Assembly (NCBI GenBank): GCA_965116595.1
Contig: OZ220708.1
Location: 1,116,001 to 1,180,000 of the forward strand
Length of the DNA stretch: 64,000 bases
Reading direction: 5' to 3'
Source: G963663315 sp963668255
GTDB lineage: Bacteria > Pseudomonadota > Gammaproteobacteria > Arenicellales > Poriferihabitantaceae
Position 1 is the first letter of the stretch, and every line of letters begins with the position of its first letter. Under the pieces are notes generated by a model that ran no database searches, was not told the origin of the DNA, and saw only the letters and a list, made by a program, of their open reading frames with translations. Below are positions 52,837 to 62,631 of the stretch, one piece after another. Position numbers and translations under genes: made by a program.

Positions 52837-54630
52837 TCATGTTGTCGGATCAGCAGCCTGAACGGGTATTCGGTGGCGTGAATCCGTATGCAGTTTTTCG
52901 CTGTCGGGATAAACACTGACACCGGGCACTGTCCCTTCCCTTAACTCCTGCTGGATTCCCTGCCAGTATTCGACGGTAAAAAGTTGAGGATGCTGTTCTG
53001 CAAAAACCCTCCTCAAGTCCCGGTATGGCAGACACAGGCCGACCAGAATTTCTTCCGGAAGGAAGATAAAACCGTCCTCGAAATACCAGTCCGGAATATC
53101 TTCCTCTCCGTCCTCGCGACCCAGGTTGGTGCGAATCTTGACATCAACCAGGATTTCCAGCGCATCATAATCAAACAGGTACACTTTTGAATAGCGCGAA
53201 ACGCCATAATTTCTGGCATCAAGGTCTTTGTTGAAAATATTGGCCGCAGCGTTGTTCTTGATGCAATAGCCGAGGTTTCTGACCACGGTTTCAGCCTGTC
53301 TTCGGGTGGCGCTTTTCAGAAACACCGGCAGCGGTGTCAGCTTCATTTGCACAATCAGATATTTGAAAACCACTGCATCTTCTTGCGCGGTCACACTGTT
53401 GCCGGCAAATTCCAGCAGTTTGGACAGCATCGACGACTCAAACCAGAGTTTGTCAATGCGGAGGTTATAGTAGATGATGGCATCCATCATACTGTCGGTA
53501 CGATTGATGTCATGAACCCGGGAATACTTTTTCAGAACCGATTCAACACCCTCGAAATCACCCCATTTGTAATCTTTTGTCGGGGCATCACGAATCACCT
53601 TCAGGATATAAGTCGAATCGGGCGCGGTGAATGCAATCGCCACGGTACCCTCGGCGCCCACTGCATGATCCAGTTTCTGGCCGGTAGTTCTGAATTCATG
53701 TTCCAGTTCCTTCATAACCACCACCTTGCCAAGATGATTGTAGCCGATAGTCGTGTACTGCATTCCCAACGGACGCATTGGCATGATGCTCTGTAAAAAC
53801 AGGCACAACTCATGGTAATAGGTATTGGTCACATGAAAGTTCGCCAGCGTCGAACTGAACATATTATGTGCATAAGTTGAACTGGTAATCAGCGCATCGA
53901 CATAAATACCTGCATCATCATTAAGCAGGGCGATAATGAAAGGGGCATACTTGCCATCACCAAATTCCACTCTTCCGACCAGATAGGCGCCGCGGTTTCT
54001 GTAGAACCCGGCGTTGAACATCTCGATACTGCGGACCGAGCGGGCGCCCGGCTCAAGCAGGCGATAATTCCGGGCCATTCGATCCAGAATCAGGGTGGCA
54101 TCGCGGTCCAGGTCTTCATACTGTATCGGAAACGCTTCGAGATTCAGTATTTTCCTGATTGTGTCAATGCCCGGAATCCGGTCAACCGGATATCTGATGA
54201 TGTATTTTCCGCGTACATCGTCGAGGGGTCGATTGCGCTGATGACCGGAATAATCCTCCGCCCGCCACTCACCGAGATAAATTTTTCTACGGACCGAATG
54301 GCAATAAGCCAGCGCCAGATCTTCAGTGTAGCGATCCTTTATCAGATCACGATAGGCTGACTCGACCAGATCCCAGTTTGTATCACAGCTCGATATGTCC
54401 GGCAGATTGACCTTGAAGTCGGCAGCCAGCTTATTCATGCTATCGCGATACAACTGTAATCGCTGCATGCTTAATTTCAGTGACTCGGAATGATTTCTTT
54501 GCACGAAAGCCTGTTTTGATCGATCAGGCACACTCAAAAAGGTACTGTAAAACCGATCAAACTCCTTCAGCAGCAGCCGGGCCACTGCTTGTACACGCGC
54601 ACTGTCCACGGTCAGGACATCGTCAACCAA
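52837..54630 (-). CDS. aceK: isocitrate dehydrogenase kinase/phosphatase
   Basis: AceK reversibly phosphorylates isocitrate dehydrogenase and so diverts carbon into the glyoxylate shunt. The sequence matches the family throughout, including the N-terminal regulatory part (FDRFYSTFLSVPDRSKQAF), VPGIDTI-like RIPGIDTIRKILNLEAF and the kinase-type ATP-binding region VAIAFTAPDSTYILKVIRD. At 597 residues it is full length. The start is TTG (TTGGTTGAC). It implies growth on C2 compounds or acids; aceA/aceB are not in the window. Confidence 0.93.
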   Translation of the reverse strand: MVDDVLTVDSARVQAVARLLLKEFDRFYSTFLSVPDRSKQAFVQRNHSESLKLSMQRLQLYRDSMNKLAADFKVNLPDISSCDTNWDLVESAYRDLIKDRYTEDLALAYCHSVRRKIYLGEWRAEDYSGHQRNRPLDDVRGKYIIRYPVDRIPGIDTIRKILNLEAFPIQYEDLDRDATLILDRMARNYRLLEPGARSVRSIEMFNAGFYRNRGAYLVGRVEFGDGKYAPFIIALLNDDAGIYVDALITSSTYAHNMFSSTLANFHVTNTYYHELCLFLQSIMPMRPLGMQYTTIGYNHLGKVVVMKELEHEFRTTGQKLDHAVGAEGTVAIAFTAPDSTYILKVIRDAPTKDYKWGDFEGVESVLKKYSRVHDINRTDSMMDAIIYYNLRIDKLWFESSMLSKLLEFAGNSVTAQEDAVVFKYLIVQMKLTPLPVFLKSATRRQAETVVRNLGYCIKNNAAANIFNKDLDARNYGVSRYSKVYLFDYDALEILVDVKIRTNLGREDGEEDIPDWYFEDGFIFLPEEILVGLCLPYRDLRRVFAEQHPQLFTVEYWQGIQQELREGTVPGVSVYPDSEKLHTDSRHRIPVQAADPTT

Positions 54631-54703
54631 ACAATTCTCTACTCATGATGATCCGCCTGTTGAAAGGGCTGTACCTTTGCATGATTTTCGGATGGCGTTT
54701 CGA

Positions 54704-55696
54704 CTATTTACCGATTGCGTTGCCATCCTGAATGGTTTTATTCAACAGGCAGACGCAGGCATAGATTGATTTTAGGGCGGGAACCGGGGTCCGGGTGATT
54801 TCCGCCAGTTCGATCACGGCTCCGAGCATGCCATCAATCTCAAGTGGTTTGCCGGCTTCGACGTCCTGTAGCATGGATGTCTTGTGTTTGCCGACTTTCT
54901 CAGCGCCTTCGATCCGCTTTTCCAGTGTTACCCTGAAACCGGCTCCTAGTTTTTCGGCAATCTCCTGTGCCTCCAGCATCATGGTTGCCGCCAGCTCACG
55001 GGTCAGCGGGAATCGGCAAATCCCTTCGAGTGTGCCATGAGTCAGCGCGCTGATGGGATTAAATGAAAGATTGCCCCATAACTTCAGCCAGATCTCTGAA
55101 CGGATATCGGTCAGAACCGGGGATTTGAAACCGGCCTCGGTCAACATGTTTGAAACCCGGTTAGCGCGCTCCGAGTCCGAGCCATCCAGTTCACCGAGCG
55201 GGAAACGAATGCCTTCGACATGTTTTATTACACCGGGTTCGGAAATGGTCGCCGCCGGATAGGCAACACAGCCGAGAAGGGTTTGCGGATCGATTGCACT
55301 GGCCAGTGTCCCGTCCGGGTCCACCGTCTGTACGATCTGTCCGGCGTACCGTCCGGGCAAATTTTGAAAATACCACCAGGGAATGCCGTTTTGCAACGTC
55401 ACCATTACCGTCTCTTCGCCGAACAAATGGGGAAGTTTGTCTACAACCGCCGCAATCTGGTGAGACTTTAACGCCATCAGGACGATATCCTGCTCCGGCA
55501 GTTCGGCGATGTCATCGGTTGCGGTCAGGTCTTTGGCAACCAGCGTCTCATCTCCCTGTATCAATTTCAGGCCGTTGGCCCTGATTGCCTGCAGGTGAGG
55601 GCCACGAGCGATCAGCGACACCTGTTGTCCGGCATTGGCCAGACGGACACCCAAAAAACCGCCGATAGCGCCGGCGCCAACAACACATACTTTCAT
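54704..55696 (-). CDS. ketopantoate-reductase-like (ApbA/PanE family) NADPH reductase
   Basis: The Rossmann motif VVGAGAIGGFLGVRLA, the VLMALKSHQ segment and the KLWGNLSFNPISALT active-site region (Lys and Asn) mark the ApbA/PanE family. These enzymes reduce 2-oxo acids such as ketopantoate to 2-hydroxy acids. It is the last gene of the tct operon, 35 bases after the formyl-hydrolase-like gene, so it more likely serves that catabolic pathway than pantothenate synthesis. The 330-residue length is slightly longer than PanE. Confidence 0.85.
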   Translation of the reverse strand: MKVCVVGAGAIGGFLGVRLANAGQQVSLIARGPHLQAIRANGLKLIQGDETLVAKDLTATDDIAELPEQDIVLMALKSHQIAAVVDKLPHLFGEETVMVTLQNGIPWWYFQNLPGRYAGQIVQTVDPDGTLASAIDPQTLLGCVAYPAATISEPGVIKHVEGIRFPLGELDGSDSERANRVSNMLTEAGFKSPVLTDIRSEIWLKLWGNLSFNPISALTHGTLEGICRFPLTRELAATMMLEAQEIAEKLGAGFRVTLEKRIEGAEKVGKHKTSMLQDVEAGKPLEIDGMLGAVIELAEITRTPVPALKSIYACVCLLNKTIQDGNAIGK

Positions 55697-55731
55697 TTTA
55701 ATATGATTACCTGAATAAAATCGCGGCGATT

Positions 55732-56640
55732 CTAGCCGAATTGTTCGCCTGCGGCCAGTGCGCTTGATGCGGCATACTCCGATGCAGCGACCTTGCCTGC
55801 GTCTGCCCGTACCCGCTTGAGTAATATGGAACCGTCACCGGCGGCGACCAGGATTCCCTCGCCGGATATTGCAAGTACCGTGCCTGGTCGCCCTGTTTCA
55901 GTCGAGACCCCGGCATCATAAATCTTCAGCGTATTGCCATTGTGTGTGGTCCATGCGCCGGGCTGTGGATTGGAGGCGCGGATGATGTTGTAGCATTGTT
56001 GAGTCGGCTCCCGCCAGTGGACCCTGGACTGTTCCTTGCCGAACCAGGATTCATACGTCCCTTTCGACAAATCCTGGACGATTTTCGGCGCGGTTCCGGC
56101 CTTTACCAGATCCAGCGCCTCAATCATCGCATCCACCCCCATCGGAAACAGTTTCCTGAAATAGACATCGCCCAGTGTTTCATCAGGATCTATCCCACAT
56201 TCCTTTTGCAGCAGGATCGGACCTTCATCAAGACCATCATCCGGCCAGAAAATACTCAATCCTGTGCGGGTGGCGCCGGTTGCAATCGGCCAGTTGATCG
56301 AAGATGGACCGCGATGCATGGGCAGCAGTGACGGATGGTATTGAAAAGTTCCAAATTTCGGGGCATTCAAAACCGCCTCAGGTACAAACAGCAGGACATA
56401 AGCCATCATGCAGACATCGGCTCCAAATGATTTCATCAGGGCCAGTGATTCATCTGTTTTCCAGGAAGCGGGCTGGTGTACCGGAATATCATGTTCCAGC
56501 GCCAGTGCCTTGAGAGGATCAACCGGACGACCCTCCTTGTCGGGGGCTGTACACACCGCAACGACATTCTCATCGCGCTCAAGCAGCCTTTTCAATACGG
56601 CCTCACCGAATACCTGCTGACCATGCACTACGATTCTCAT
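55732..56640 (-). CDS. formyltransferase-fold protein like the 10-formyl-THF hydrolase domain
   Basis: This 302-residue protein has a formyltransferase N-domain and an OB-type C-domain (about 205-290). The catalytic region reads FQYHPSLLPMHRGPSSINWP and FWPDDGLDEGPILLQKE. The Asn of methionyl-tRNA formyltransferase (NxH) is absent. These signatures resemble the N-terminal hydrolase domain of vertebrate 10-formyl-THF dehydrogenase (ALDH1L), with its His and Asp retained. It thus probably handles formyl groups on folate, or on CoA, rather than tRNA. It follows the formyl-CoA transferase by 33 bases, which supports a role in one-carbon disposal. Confidence 0.75.
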   Translation of the reverse strand: MRIVVHGQQVFGEAVLKRLLERDENVVAVCTAPDKEGRPVDPLKALALEHDIPVHQPASWKTDESLALMKSFGADVCMMAYVLLFVPEAVLNAPKFGTFQYHPSLLPMHRGPSSINWPIATGATRTGLSIFWPDDGLDEGPILLQKECGIDPDETLGDVYFRKLFPMGVDAMIEALDLVKAGTAPKIVQDLSKGTYESWFGKEQSRVHWREPTQQCYNIIRASNPQPGAWTTHNGNTLKIYDAGVSTETGRPGTVLAISGEGILVAAGDGSILLKRVRADAGKVAASEYAASSALAAGEQFG

Positions 56641-56673
56641 TTCTTAACTCCTGTTTCTACCGTGCCGCCAGCG

Positions 56674-57921
56674 CTACACCGCACCTGATTGTTTGATGGC
56701 TGCCATTTCTTCTGCACAATACCCGAGTACGTCCATCAGGATTTCATCGGTGTGCTCACCGAGTAACGGGGAACGTTCGACCTCGACCGGGGAGTCCGAC
56801 ATTTTGATCGGACAACCTACCGTAAGATACTTTCCCCGCTCCGGATGATCCACTTCGACAATACTTCCGGTTTCCCTCAAGGAAGGTTCTTCCGACAACT
56901 CTTTCATCGAAAGTATCGGGCCGACCGGTATATTCAGGGGATTACAGATTTCCATGACCTCGAACTTGGTTTTGGTCATCGTCCATTGTTCAATCGTTTC
57001 AAATATTTCGTTCAACCGGAACAAACGAGCTTTCGGGGCAGCATAGTCGGGATCCGTTTTCCATTCCTCCTTGCCGATCACATCGCATACGTTTGCCCAT
57101 GCCGCCGCCTGGGTAATGAAGTAGGTATAGGCATTGGGGTCGTTCTCCCAGCCCTTGCATTTCAATATTCGCCCAGGCTGGCCGCCGCCTGAATCATTGC
57201 CAGCGCGCGGCGTAGCGACGCCAAATTCGATGCCTTCGCCGTGTTGTGAATATTCGGTAAGGGGGCCGTGTTGCAGACGTTGTTGATCGCGCAGTTTTAC
57301 CCGGCAAAGGTTCAGCACGCCGTCCTGCATCGGCGCCAGTACCTTTTGACCGCGCCCTGTCTTTTCACGCTGGTAAAGCGCGGACACCAGTCCCAGAGCC
57401 AGATGCAGCCCGGTACCTGAATCACCGATTTGCGCGCCTGTCACCAATGGAGGACCATCGGGAAAACCGGTCGTCGAAGCGGAGCCGCCCGCACACTGCG
57501 CCACGTTTTCATAGACTTTGCAATCCTCATAGGGTCCCGGGCCGAAACCCTTGACCGACCCCATGATCATCCGGGGATTCAATTCCTGGATTCTTTCCCA
57601 TGAGAAGCCCATCCGGTCGAGCGCGCCGGGGGCGAAATTCTCTACCATCATATCGCATTCCCTGATCAGCCGCTCAAGCACCTTTTTGCCTGTTTCATTT
57701 TTGGAGTTCAGGGTGAGTGAACGCTTGTTATGATTCAACATCGTGAAATACAGTGAATCGGCGCCTTCAACATCAACCAGTTGTTTGCGTGTCGCATCAC
57801 CGACTCCGGGGCGTTCCACCTTGATCACATCGGCGCCGAGCCACGCCAGCAACTGGGTGCAGGTCGGACCCGACTGAACATGGGTAAAGTCAAGAATCCT
57901 GATTCCTTCGAGAGCTTTCAT
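56674..57921 (-). CDS. frc: formyl-CoA:oxalate (2-hydroxyacid) CoA-transferase
   Basis: This 415-residue class III CoA-transferase resembles Frc of Oxalobacter very closely. Motifs include VENFAPGALDRMGF, the catalytic Asp in GAQIGDSGTGLHL, and the glycine loop SGGGQPG followed by KCKGWENDPNAY. Frc moves CoA from formyl-CoA to oxalate. It lies 35 bases after the ThDP lyase gene and before the formyl-hydrolase-like gene, in the operon starting with tctC. Other carboxylic acceptors, such as 2-hydroxy acids, are possible. Confidence 0.88.
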   Translation of the reverse strand: MKALEGIRILDFTHVQSGPTCTQLLAWLGADVIKVERPGVGDATRKQLVDVEGADSLYFTMLNHNKRSLTLNSKNETGKKVLERLIRECDMMVENFAPGALDRMGFSWERIQELNPRMIMGSVKGFGPGPYEDCKVYENVAQCAGGSASTTGFPDGPPLVTGAQIGDSGTGLHLALGLVSALYQREKTGRGQKVLAPMQDGVLNLCRVKLRDQQRLQHGPLTEYSQHGEGIEFGVATPRAGNDSGGGQPGRILKCKGWENDPNAYTYFITQAAAWANVCDVIGKEEWKTDPDYAAPKARLFRLNEIFETIEQWTMTKTKFEVMEICNPLNIPVGPILSMKELSEEPSLRETGSIVEVDHPERGKYLTVGCPIKMSDSPVEVERSPLLGEHTDEILMDVLGYCAEEMAAIKQSGAV

Positions 57922-57956
57922 ATTATTTCATCTAAAATTAATGATTGATCTTATGC

Positions 57957-59717
57957 CTATTTGTACATTGTCTGGGCTTTGGTGCCTGGCGCATATTCAT
58001 CGGGATCAACCCAGACATTAACCACCGCACAGTTGCCGGTTTTTGCGATGGCTTCACGCGCCCGTTGCAGCGCCGGCTGAATTTCACGGGCTTCATGAAC
58101 TTCTTCACCATAGCCGCCGATCATTTCCCCGAACTTGCCAAATGGAATGTCGCCCAGCTTGTTGCCGACATTGCCCCGTTCCGCGCCATATTTCGTTATT
58201 TGCCCGTATCTGATCTGATTCATCGCCGAATTGTTACCGACAACAGCGAGATAAGGAGCGCCGAACCGCTGGGCTGTTTCCATATCAAAGGATGTCATGC
58301 CAAACGAACCATCTCCATACAGGCACATGACCTCTTTATCCGGATTTGCCAGCTTGGCCGCCATCGAAAAGCCGGTGCCGACACCAAGCGAACCCAATGC
58401 TCCCGGGTCCATCCATTGGCCCGGATTTCTCGGGCGTACGGCCTGTGCTGAAATGGTCACGATATCGCCGCCATCGCCGACATAAATCGTATCTTCACCC
58501 AGAAATTCATTGATTTCCCAGGCCAGCCGATAAGGATGAATCGGATTTTGATCGGTCGTAAACATCGGCATCAGTTTTGCCAGTTTGGTCGCTTCAATTG
58601 CGCGCAATTCAGCCATCCATTTTTGCCTTGCCTGACGCGCCCCCTTGTCCATCCGGGCCGATGCCGCCTGTTCCGTTGCCGCCAGTATCGCCCCCGGATC
58701 ACCCGCCAGCCCCAGGCTGATATCCCGGTTTTTTCCCACTGTCGCATAGCTTTGATCGATTTGAATCAAGGTCGCCTTGTCTGAAATCCGCTTGCCGTAT
58801 CCCATTCTGAAATCAAAAGGAGTGCCTGCAATCAGAATCACGTCAGCGTTTGAAAACGCGTCCCGGCGGGTACGGTCGAAATGATGAGGGTCGTCATTTG
58901 GCAACATCCCCCGGCTGGCGCCATTCATGTAGGCAGGAATATCCAGCGAACGAACGAAATTGATTGCATCCTGATGCCCGCCGCTGCTCCAGACCTGTTG
59001 GCCGAAGAGGATGGCTGGCTTTTCCGCCTTGACCAGAATATCGGCCAGCTTCTCGATATCCGCAGGGTCGCCGATTGAGCGTACCGATGCGCGATAACTG
59101 CCGGGCTCAGGTATTACGGCGCTCTCCGATGGAATTTCGCGGTCCAGGATATCCCTCGGGATTTCGAGATAGGACGGACCATAGGCGCCATTAAAACATT
59201 CCCGGGCAGCCATCGAAACCATGTCGGCCACCCTTTCGGTGGAAAACACGCCTGAAGCAAATTTGGTAATTGGCGTCATCATGTCGACATGAGGCAAATC
59301 CTGCAACGATCCCATTTTATGCTGGGTCAGTGAACTCTGGCCTCCGATATGGAGCACCGGGCTTTCAGAACGAAACGCGGTCGCGATACCGGTAACCGCA
59401 TTGGTGCAGCCGGGTCCGGCGGTCGTCACGACACAACCGAGTTTCCCGGTCTGGCGGGCATAACCATCCGCCGCGTGGGCTGCGGTCTGCTCATGGCGAA
59501 CGTCGACTATGCGGATACCTTCATCTATACAACCGTCGTAGATATCGATAATGTGACCGCCGCACAGTGTAAAAATGGTATCCACACCTTCATTGCGCAA
59601 GGCCCTGGCGACGAGATGACCGCCGGAGATGACGTTCCGATCCCTGCTTTTTTTGGCAAGAGTATCCGTTGCGGTATCGGATTGTACTTTTTGGTCCAGT
59701 TCTTTGTTCATGATCAT
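57957..59717 (-). CDS. ThDP-dependent 2-hydroxyacyl-CoA lyase / oxalyl-CoA decarboxylase-like enzyme
   Basis: This 586-residue ThDP enzyme has the catalytic Glu in DVRHEQTAAHAADGYAR and the ThDP motif YGDGSFGMTSFDMETAQ...GNNSAMNQ. The sequence (TPFDFRMGYGKRI, DGGDIVTISAQAVRP, DPGALGSLGVGTGF) is nearer to human ILVBL/HACL2-type lyases than to Oxalobacter Oxc as I recall them. Either type forms formyl-CoA, from a 2-hydroxyacyl-CoA or from oxalyl-CoA. Next to frc it completes a CoA-recycling pair. Two ATGs six bases apart are possible starts (59717 or 59711). Confidence 0.82.
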   Translation of the reverse strand: MIMNKELDQKVQSDTATDTLAKKSRDRNVISGGHLVARALRNEGVDTIFTLCGGHIIDIYDGCIDEGIRIVDVRHEQTAAHAADGYARQTGKLGCVVTTAGPGCTNAVTGIATAFRSESPVLHIGGQSSLTQHKMGSLQDLPHVDMMTPITKFASGVFSTERVADMVSMAARECFNGAYGPSYLEIPRDILDREIPSESAVIPEPGSYRASVRSIGDPADIEKLADILVKAEKPAILFGQQVWSSGGHQDAINFVRSLDIPAYMNGASRGMLPNDDPHHFDRTRRDAFSNADVILIAGTPFDFRMGYGKRISDKATLIQIDQSYATVGKNRDISLGLAGDPGAILAATEQAASARMDKGARQARQKWMAELRAIEATKLAKLMPMFTTDQNPIHPYRLAWEINEFLGEDTIYVGDGGDIVTISAQAVRPRNPGQWMDPGALGSLGVGTGFSMAAKLANPDKEVMCLYGDGSFGMTSFDMETAQRFGAPYLAVVGNNSAMNQIRYGQITKYGAERGNVGNKLGDIPFGKFGEMIGGYGEEVHEAREIQPALQRAREAIAKTGNCAVVNVWVDPDEYAPGTKAQTMYK

Positions 59718-59771
59718 TTACTCACGTTTGATTTTGTGGATATTCGATTCCTCTGGAATCGTTCAGCCTTT

Positions 59772-60464
59772 TCATTCAAGGTAATCGACAAATTTATCGA
59801 CATGGTCAGCGAGATACATCGCATGGTCTTCAACCAGGCGTTTCGCCTTTCGCGCGTCACGGGCTTCAAGAGCTTCGATAATCCTGATGTGGTCGACAAT
59901 TGATTCACTGGTTCGATTTCGCTCACCAATGGTTTTTCTTCGAATTGCGCGCATGTGGATGAACAAACCTCCGGTAATGTCGATCAACAGGTCACACTTG
60001 CTTAACTGGATCAGGCGTTGATGAAAAGTGATATTGGTTTCGGAGTATTCATCAATATGGGCGCGTGCCATGTTTGCATCATCGAAGGTAGCGAACAGTT
60101 TGCGCATTGACGCCAGTTCCGCATCGGTCGCTTTTTCTATCGCCATTACAGCCGCGACACCTTCGAGCGCCGCCCACACCTGAATGATATCCAGTATCTG
60201 TTTCTTTGTTTTCCGGATGACAAAAATTCCCAGCCTTGGAATCGTCTCTACCAGTCCCTCTTGCTCCAGACGTGTGATCGCCTCTCGCACCGGGGTTCGA
60301 CTGACTTCCAGGTCACTGGCCAGTTTTCTTTCGTCCAGGACAGGCGCCTCGGCGCCGCTGTAAATGTCCATCCCGGAGATGGCTTCTTTTAACGCCGCAT
60401 AAACCTTTTCCTTGAGCATTGGATTGGTCTCCAATGGTTTCAGGTTTACTTTTGAATTAGCCAT
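59772..60464 (-). CDS. GntR/FadR-type transcriptional regulator
   Basis: The N-terminal winged helix (KLASDLEVSRTPVREAITRL) and C-terminal FCD ligand domain (ETNITFHQRLIQLS, AIRRKTIGE, DHIRIIEALEARD) define the FadR subfamily. I chose the ATG at 60464 (MANSKVNLKPLE), since the longer start at 60521 would place a likely operator inside the gene. It lies between tctA and the lyase gene in the same direction. It probably senses the transported acid or its CoA ester and acts on the tct promoter. Confidence 0.9.
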   Translation of the reverse strand: MANSKVNLKPLETNPMLKEKVYAALKEAISGMDIYSGAEAPVLDERKLASDLEVSRTPVREAITRLEQEGLVETIPRLGIFVIRKTKKQILDIIQVWAALEGVAAVMAIEKATDAELASMRKLFATFDDANMARAHIDEYSETNITFHQRLIQLSKCDLLIDITGGLFIHMRAIRRKTIGERNRTSESIVDHIRIIEALEARDARKAKRLVEDHAMYLADHVDKFVDYLE

Positions 60465-60500
60465 TTTCGCGCTTCCGGTTTTCCTGTGTGCCTTGTGTAT

Positions 60501-60515
60501 TTTGTATACCAGAGA
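60501..60515. promoter_or_regulatory. candidate GntR operator half near the regulator gene
   Basis: TTTGTATACCAGAGA, read on the minus strand, is TCTCTGGTATACAAA. It shares TCTGGTATAC with the central part of the 26-base palindrome upstream of tctC. It sits 37-50 bases before the regulator start, consistent with autoregulation. Confidence 0.45.
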
Positions 60516-60556
60516 AATCATCCCTGGGTGACATTCGTATTACTCTCGACATTTGA

Positions 60557-62077
60557 TTAACTGGTTCCGGCAGCCTGGTTCTTGCCGCGCATTCGATTAC
60601 GGATAATCGGATAGAGGATCAACGCGACGGCTATGGCAATACAAACTGCGGAAATAGGACGCTCGAAAAAGACGGACGGATCGCCGTGAGAACCGATCAG
60701 AGTCTGTCTGAGAGACCGCTCCGCGAGTGGTCCGAGGACGATGGCCAACACCGCCGGCGCCACCGGGTAATCCAGTTTTCTCAACAAATATCCGACGATA
60801 CCGAACAGGAACATCAGCCATACGTCATGCATGGTCTGGGTTGGCGCATAGCCGCCAACCACACAAAGAATGTAAATAATCGGCGCCAGTATGGTGAATG
60901 GCACGGTCAGAACACGGACAAATATCGGGATAAATGCCAGGTTAATCAATAACGTAACCGTGTTGGCGATATATAACGATCCGATCAGACCCCAGACGAA
61001 ATCAGGGTTTTCAGAAAACAGCAACGGCCCCGGACGCAGGCCCCAGATAATCATCCCGCCGAGCAGAATGGCAGTTGTCGGAGAACCCGGAATGCCCAGT
61101 GTAATCATCGGCAGCATGGAACCCGTTGACGCGGCATTGTTTGCGGCTTCTGGAGCGGCAACCCCTGAAATATTGCCTTTGCCGAAGGAATCCGGATCCT
61201 TTGAAAAGGTTTTCGCCAGACCATAAGACATTAACGAAGCGGGGGTGGCGCCGGCGGCAGGCAGCGTACCGACGAAAAATCCCAGAAATGATCCCAATGA
61301 GGTCGTTCCGATATATTTCCTGACATCCGGCAAATTCGCCAGCGTGGATTTTATCGACATTTTTACATTGTGCACAACGACCTTGCCGCGGGTGGACTCG
61401 AGCGTCCACAACATCTCGCCAATACCATAAATTCCTATCGCCAGAACCAGAAAGTTGACCCCATGAAGGAATCCGGAAATATTGCCAAAAATCAGTCGTG
61501 GCTGACCAGAGATAATGTCCAGACCCACCGATGCGAGAACCAGTCCAATCAGAATAGAAAAAATGGTCTTTGGTATATCATCTCCACCAAGTCCGATGAA
61601 GGTTGCGAAAGCCAGCACCATCAATGCGAATTCTTCTGTTGGCCCGAATTTAAGTGCAAAAACAGCAAGCGGCGGCGCGAACAATGTGAACAGTACAACT
61701 GATATGGTGCCTCCAATAAATGAGGCAATCGCCGCAGCGGTCAGAGCCTTGTCCGAGTGGCCGGATTGCGCCAGTGGACGACCATCGAAAACGGTGGCTA
61801 CCGCAGTCGAAGCGCCAGGTATACCCAATGTTATGGAACTGATGGCGCCGCCATACATAGCGCCATAATAAATCGCGGCGAGAAATATGATCGCCGCAGT
61901 CGGGGGCACCAGAAAAGTGACGGGCAGCAATATGGCAACCCCGTTTACCGACCCCAGGCCGGGCATGGCTCCTACCAGCAACCCGATCGTGCAACCGATC
62001 AGAATCATCAGGAAATTGGTGGGTTGCAGCGCATCGAGCAACCCGGTCATCAATAGCGGTAATACTGAATCAAGCAT
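60557..62077 (-). CDS. tctA: tripartite tricarboxylate transporter, large membrane subunit TctA
   Basis: This 506-residue protein has about twelve transmembrane segments. The TctA signatures MPGLGSVNGVAILLP, IPGASTAVA and TLGIPGSPTTAILLGGMI are present. It forms the channel of a periplasmic-binding-protein-dependent secondary carboxylate importer. It follows tctB by about 50 bases, and the GntR gene lies about 90 bases downstream. Confidence 0.93.
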   Translation of the reverse strand: MLDSVLPLLMTGLLDALQPTNFLMILIGCTIGLLVGAMPGLGSVNGVAILLPVTFLVPPTAAIIFLAAIYYGAMYGGAISSITLGIPGASTAVATVFDGRPLAQSGHSDKALTAAAIASFIGGTISVVLFTLFAPPLAVFALKFGPTEEFALMVLAFATFIGLGGDDIPKTIFSILIGLVLASVGLDIISGQPRLIFGNISGFLHGVNFLVLAIGIYGIGEMLWTLESTRGKVVVHNVKMSIKSTLANLPDVRKYIGTTSLGSFLGFFVGTLPAAGATPASLMSYGLAKTFSKDPDSFGKGNISGVAAPEAANNAASTGSMLPMITLGIPGSPTTAILLGGMIIWGLRPGPLLFSENPDFVWGLIGSLYIANTVTLLINLAFIPIFVRVLTVPFTILAPIIYILCVVGGYAPTQTMHDVWLMFLFGIVGYLLRKLDYPVAPAVLAIVLGPLAERSLRQTLIGSHGDPSVFFERPISAVCIAIAVALILYPIIRNRMRGKNQAAGTS

Positions 62078-62124
62078 TAATTTAGTCCATCCGGTGTCGA
62101 ATTGTATTTATTTCCATAACCCCA

Positions 62125-62631
62125 TCAGGAATACATCAGATCGTAGATCGGGTAAAACCATGTCTCAGTCCCCGCCTTGGGCAAAGGTATTTTCAGCGCC
62201 CATTCAAACAGGCAGAATATGAACACCGGAACTGCAATCGTCAACACAACAGTCAGCAGCCAGGTATGACGACCCACGAAACGCAGATAAAACAACAGGA
62301 AGAACAACAATGACGCGTAAATCCCGACCAGATGAGTCCCCACCAGCAAAAACAGAATCGCGCCGGCGGAAATCCCGACAACCAGCAATGCATCCCGGCT
62401 GATATAAGGCTCCAGCGAGCGCGATTCCGGAGTGATCCGACGAAACCAGCGATAGACCGTAGCCAGGGAGGCCAGCAGCATCCCGGCAGACAACCAGAAA
62501 GGCCAGGCCCCGGAGCCAGGACCACGATCCTCGATCCAGCCAATATTCAGTTCAGCGCTTTTCAACATCAGAGCGATTGAGCACAGCGCACAAATGAGCG
62601 CCATCAACAACTCAGCGGCTCGTACTGTCAT
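62125..62631 (-). CDS. tctB: tripartite tricarboxylate transporter, small membrane subunit TctB
   Basis: This 168-residue protein has four hydrophobic segments and a GPGSGAWPFWLSAGM motif typical of TctB. A strong ribosome-binding site (AAGGAGGTTGAATC) precedes its ATG. It partners TctA. Confidence 0.88.
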   Translation of the reverse strand: MTVRAAELLMALICALCSIALMLKSAELNIGWIEDRGPGSGAWPFWLSAGMLLASLATVYRWFRRITPESRSLEPYISRDALLVVGISAGAILFLLVGTHLVGIYASLLFFLLFYLRFVGRHTWLLTVVLTIAVPVFIFCLFEWALKIPLPKAGTETWFYPIYDLMYS

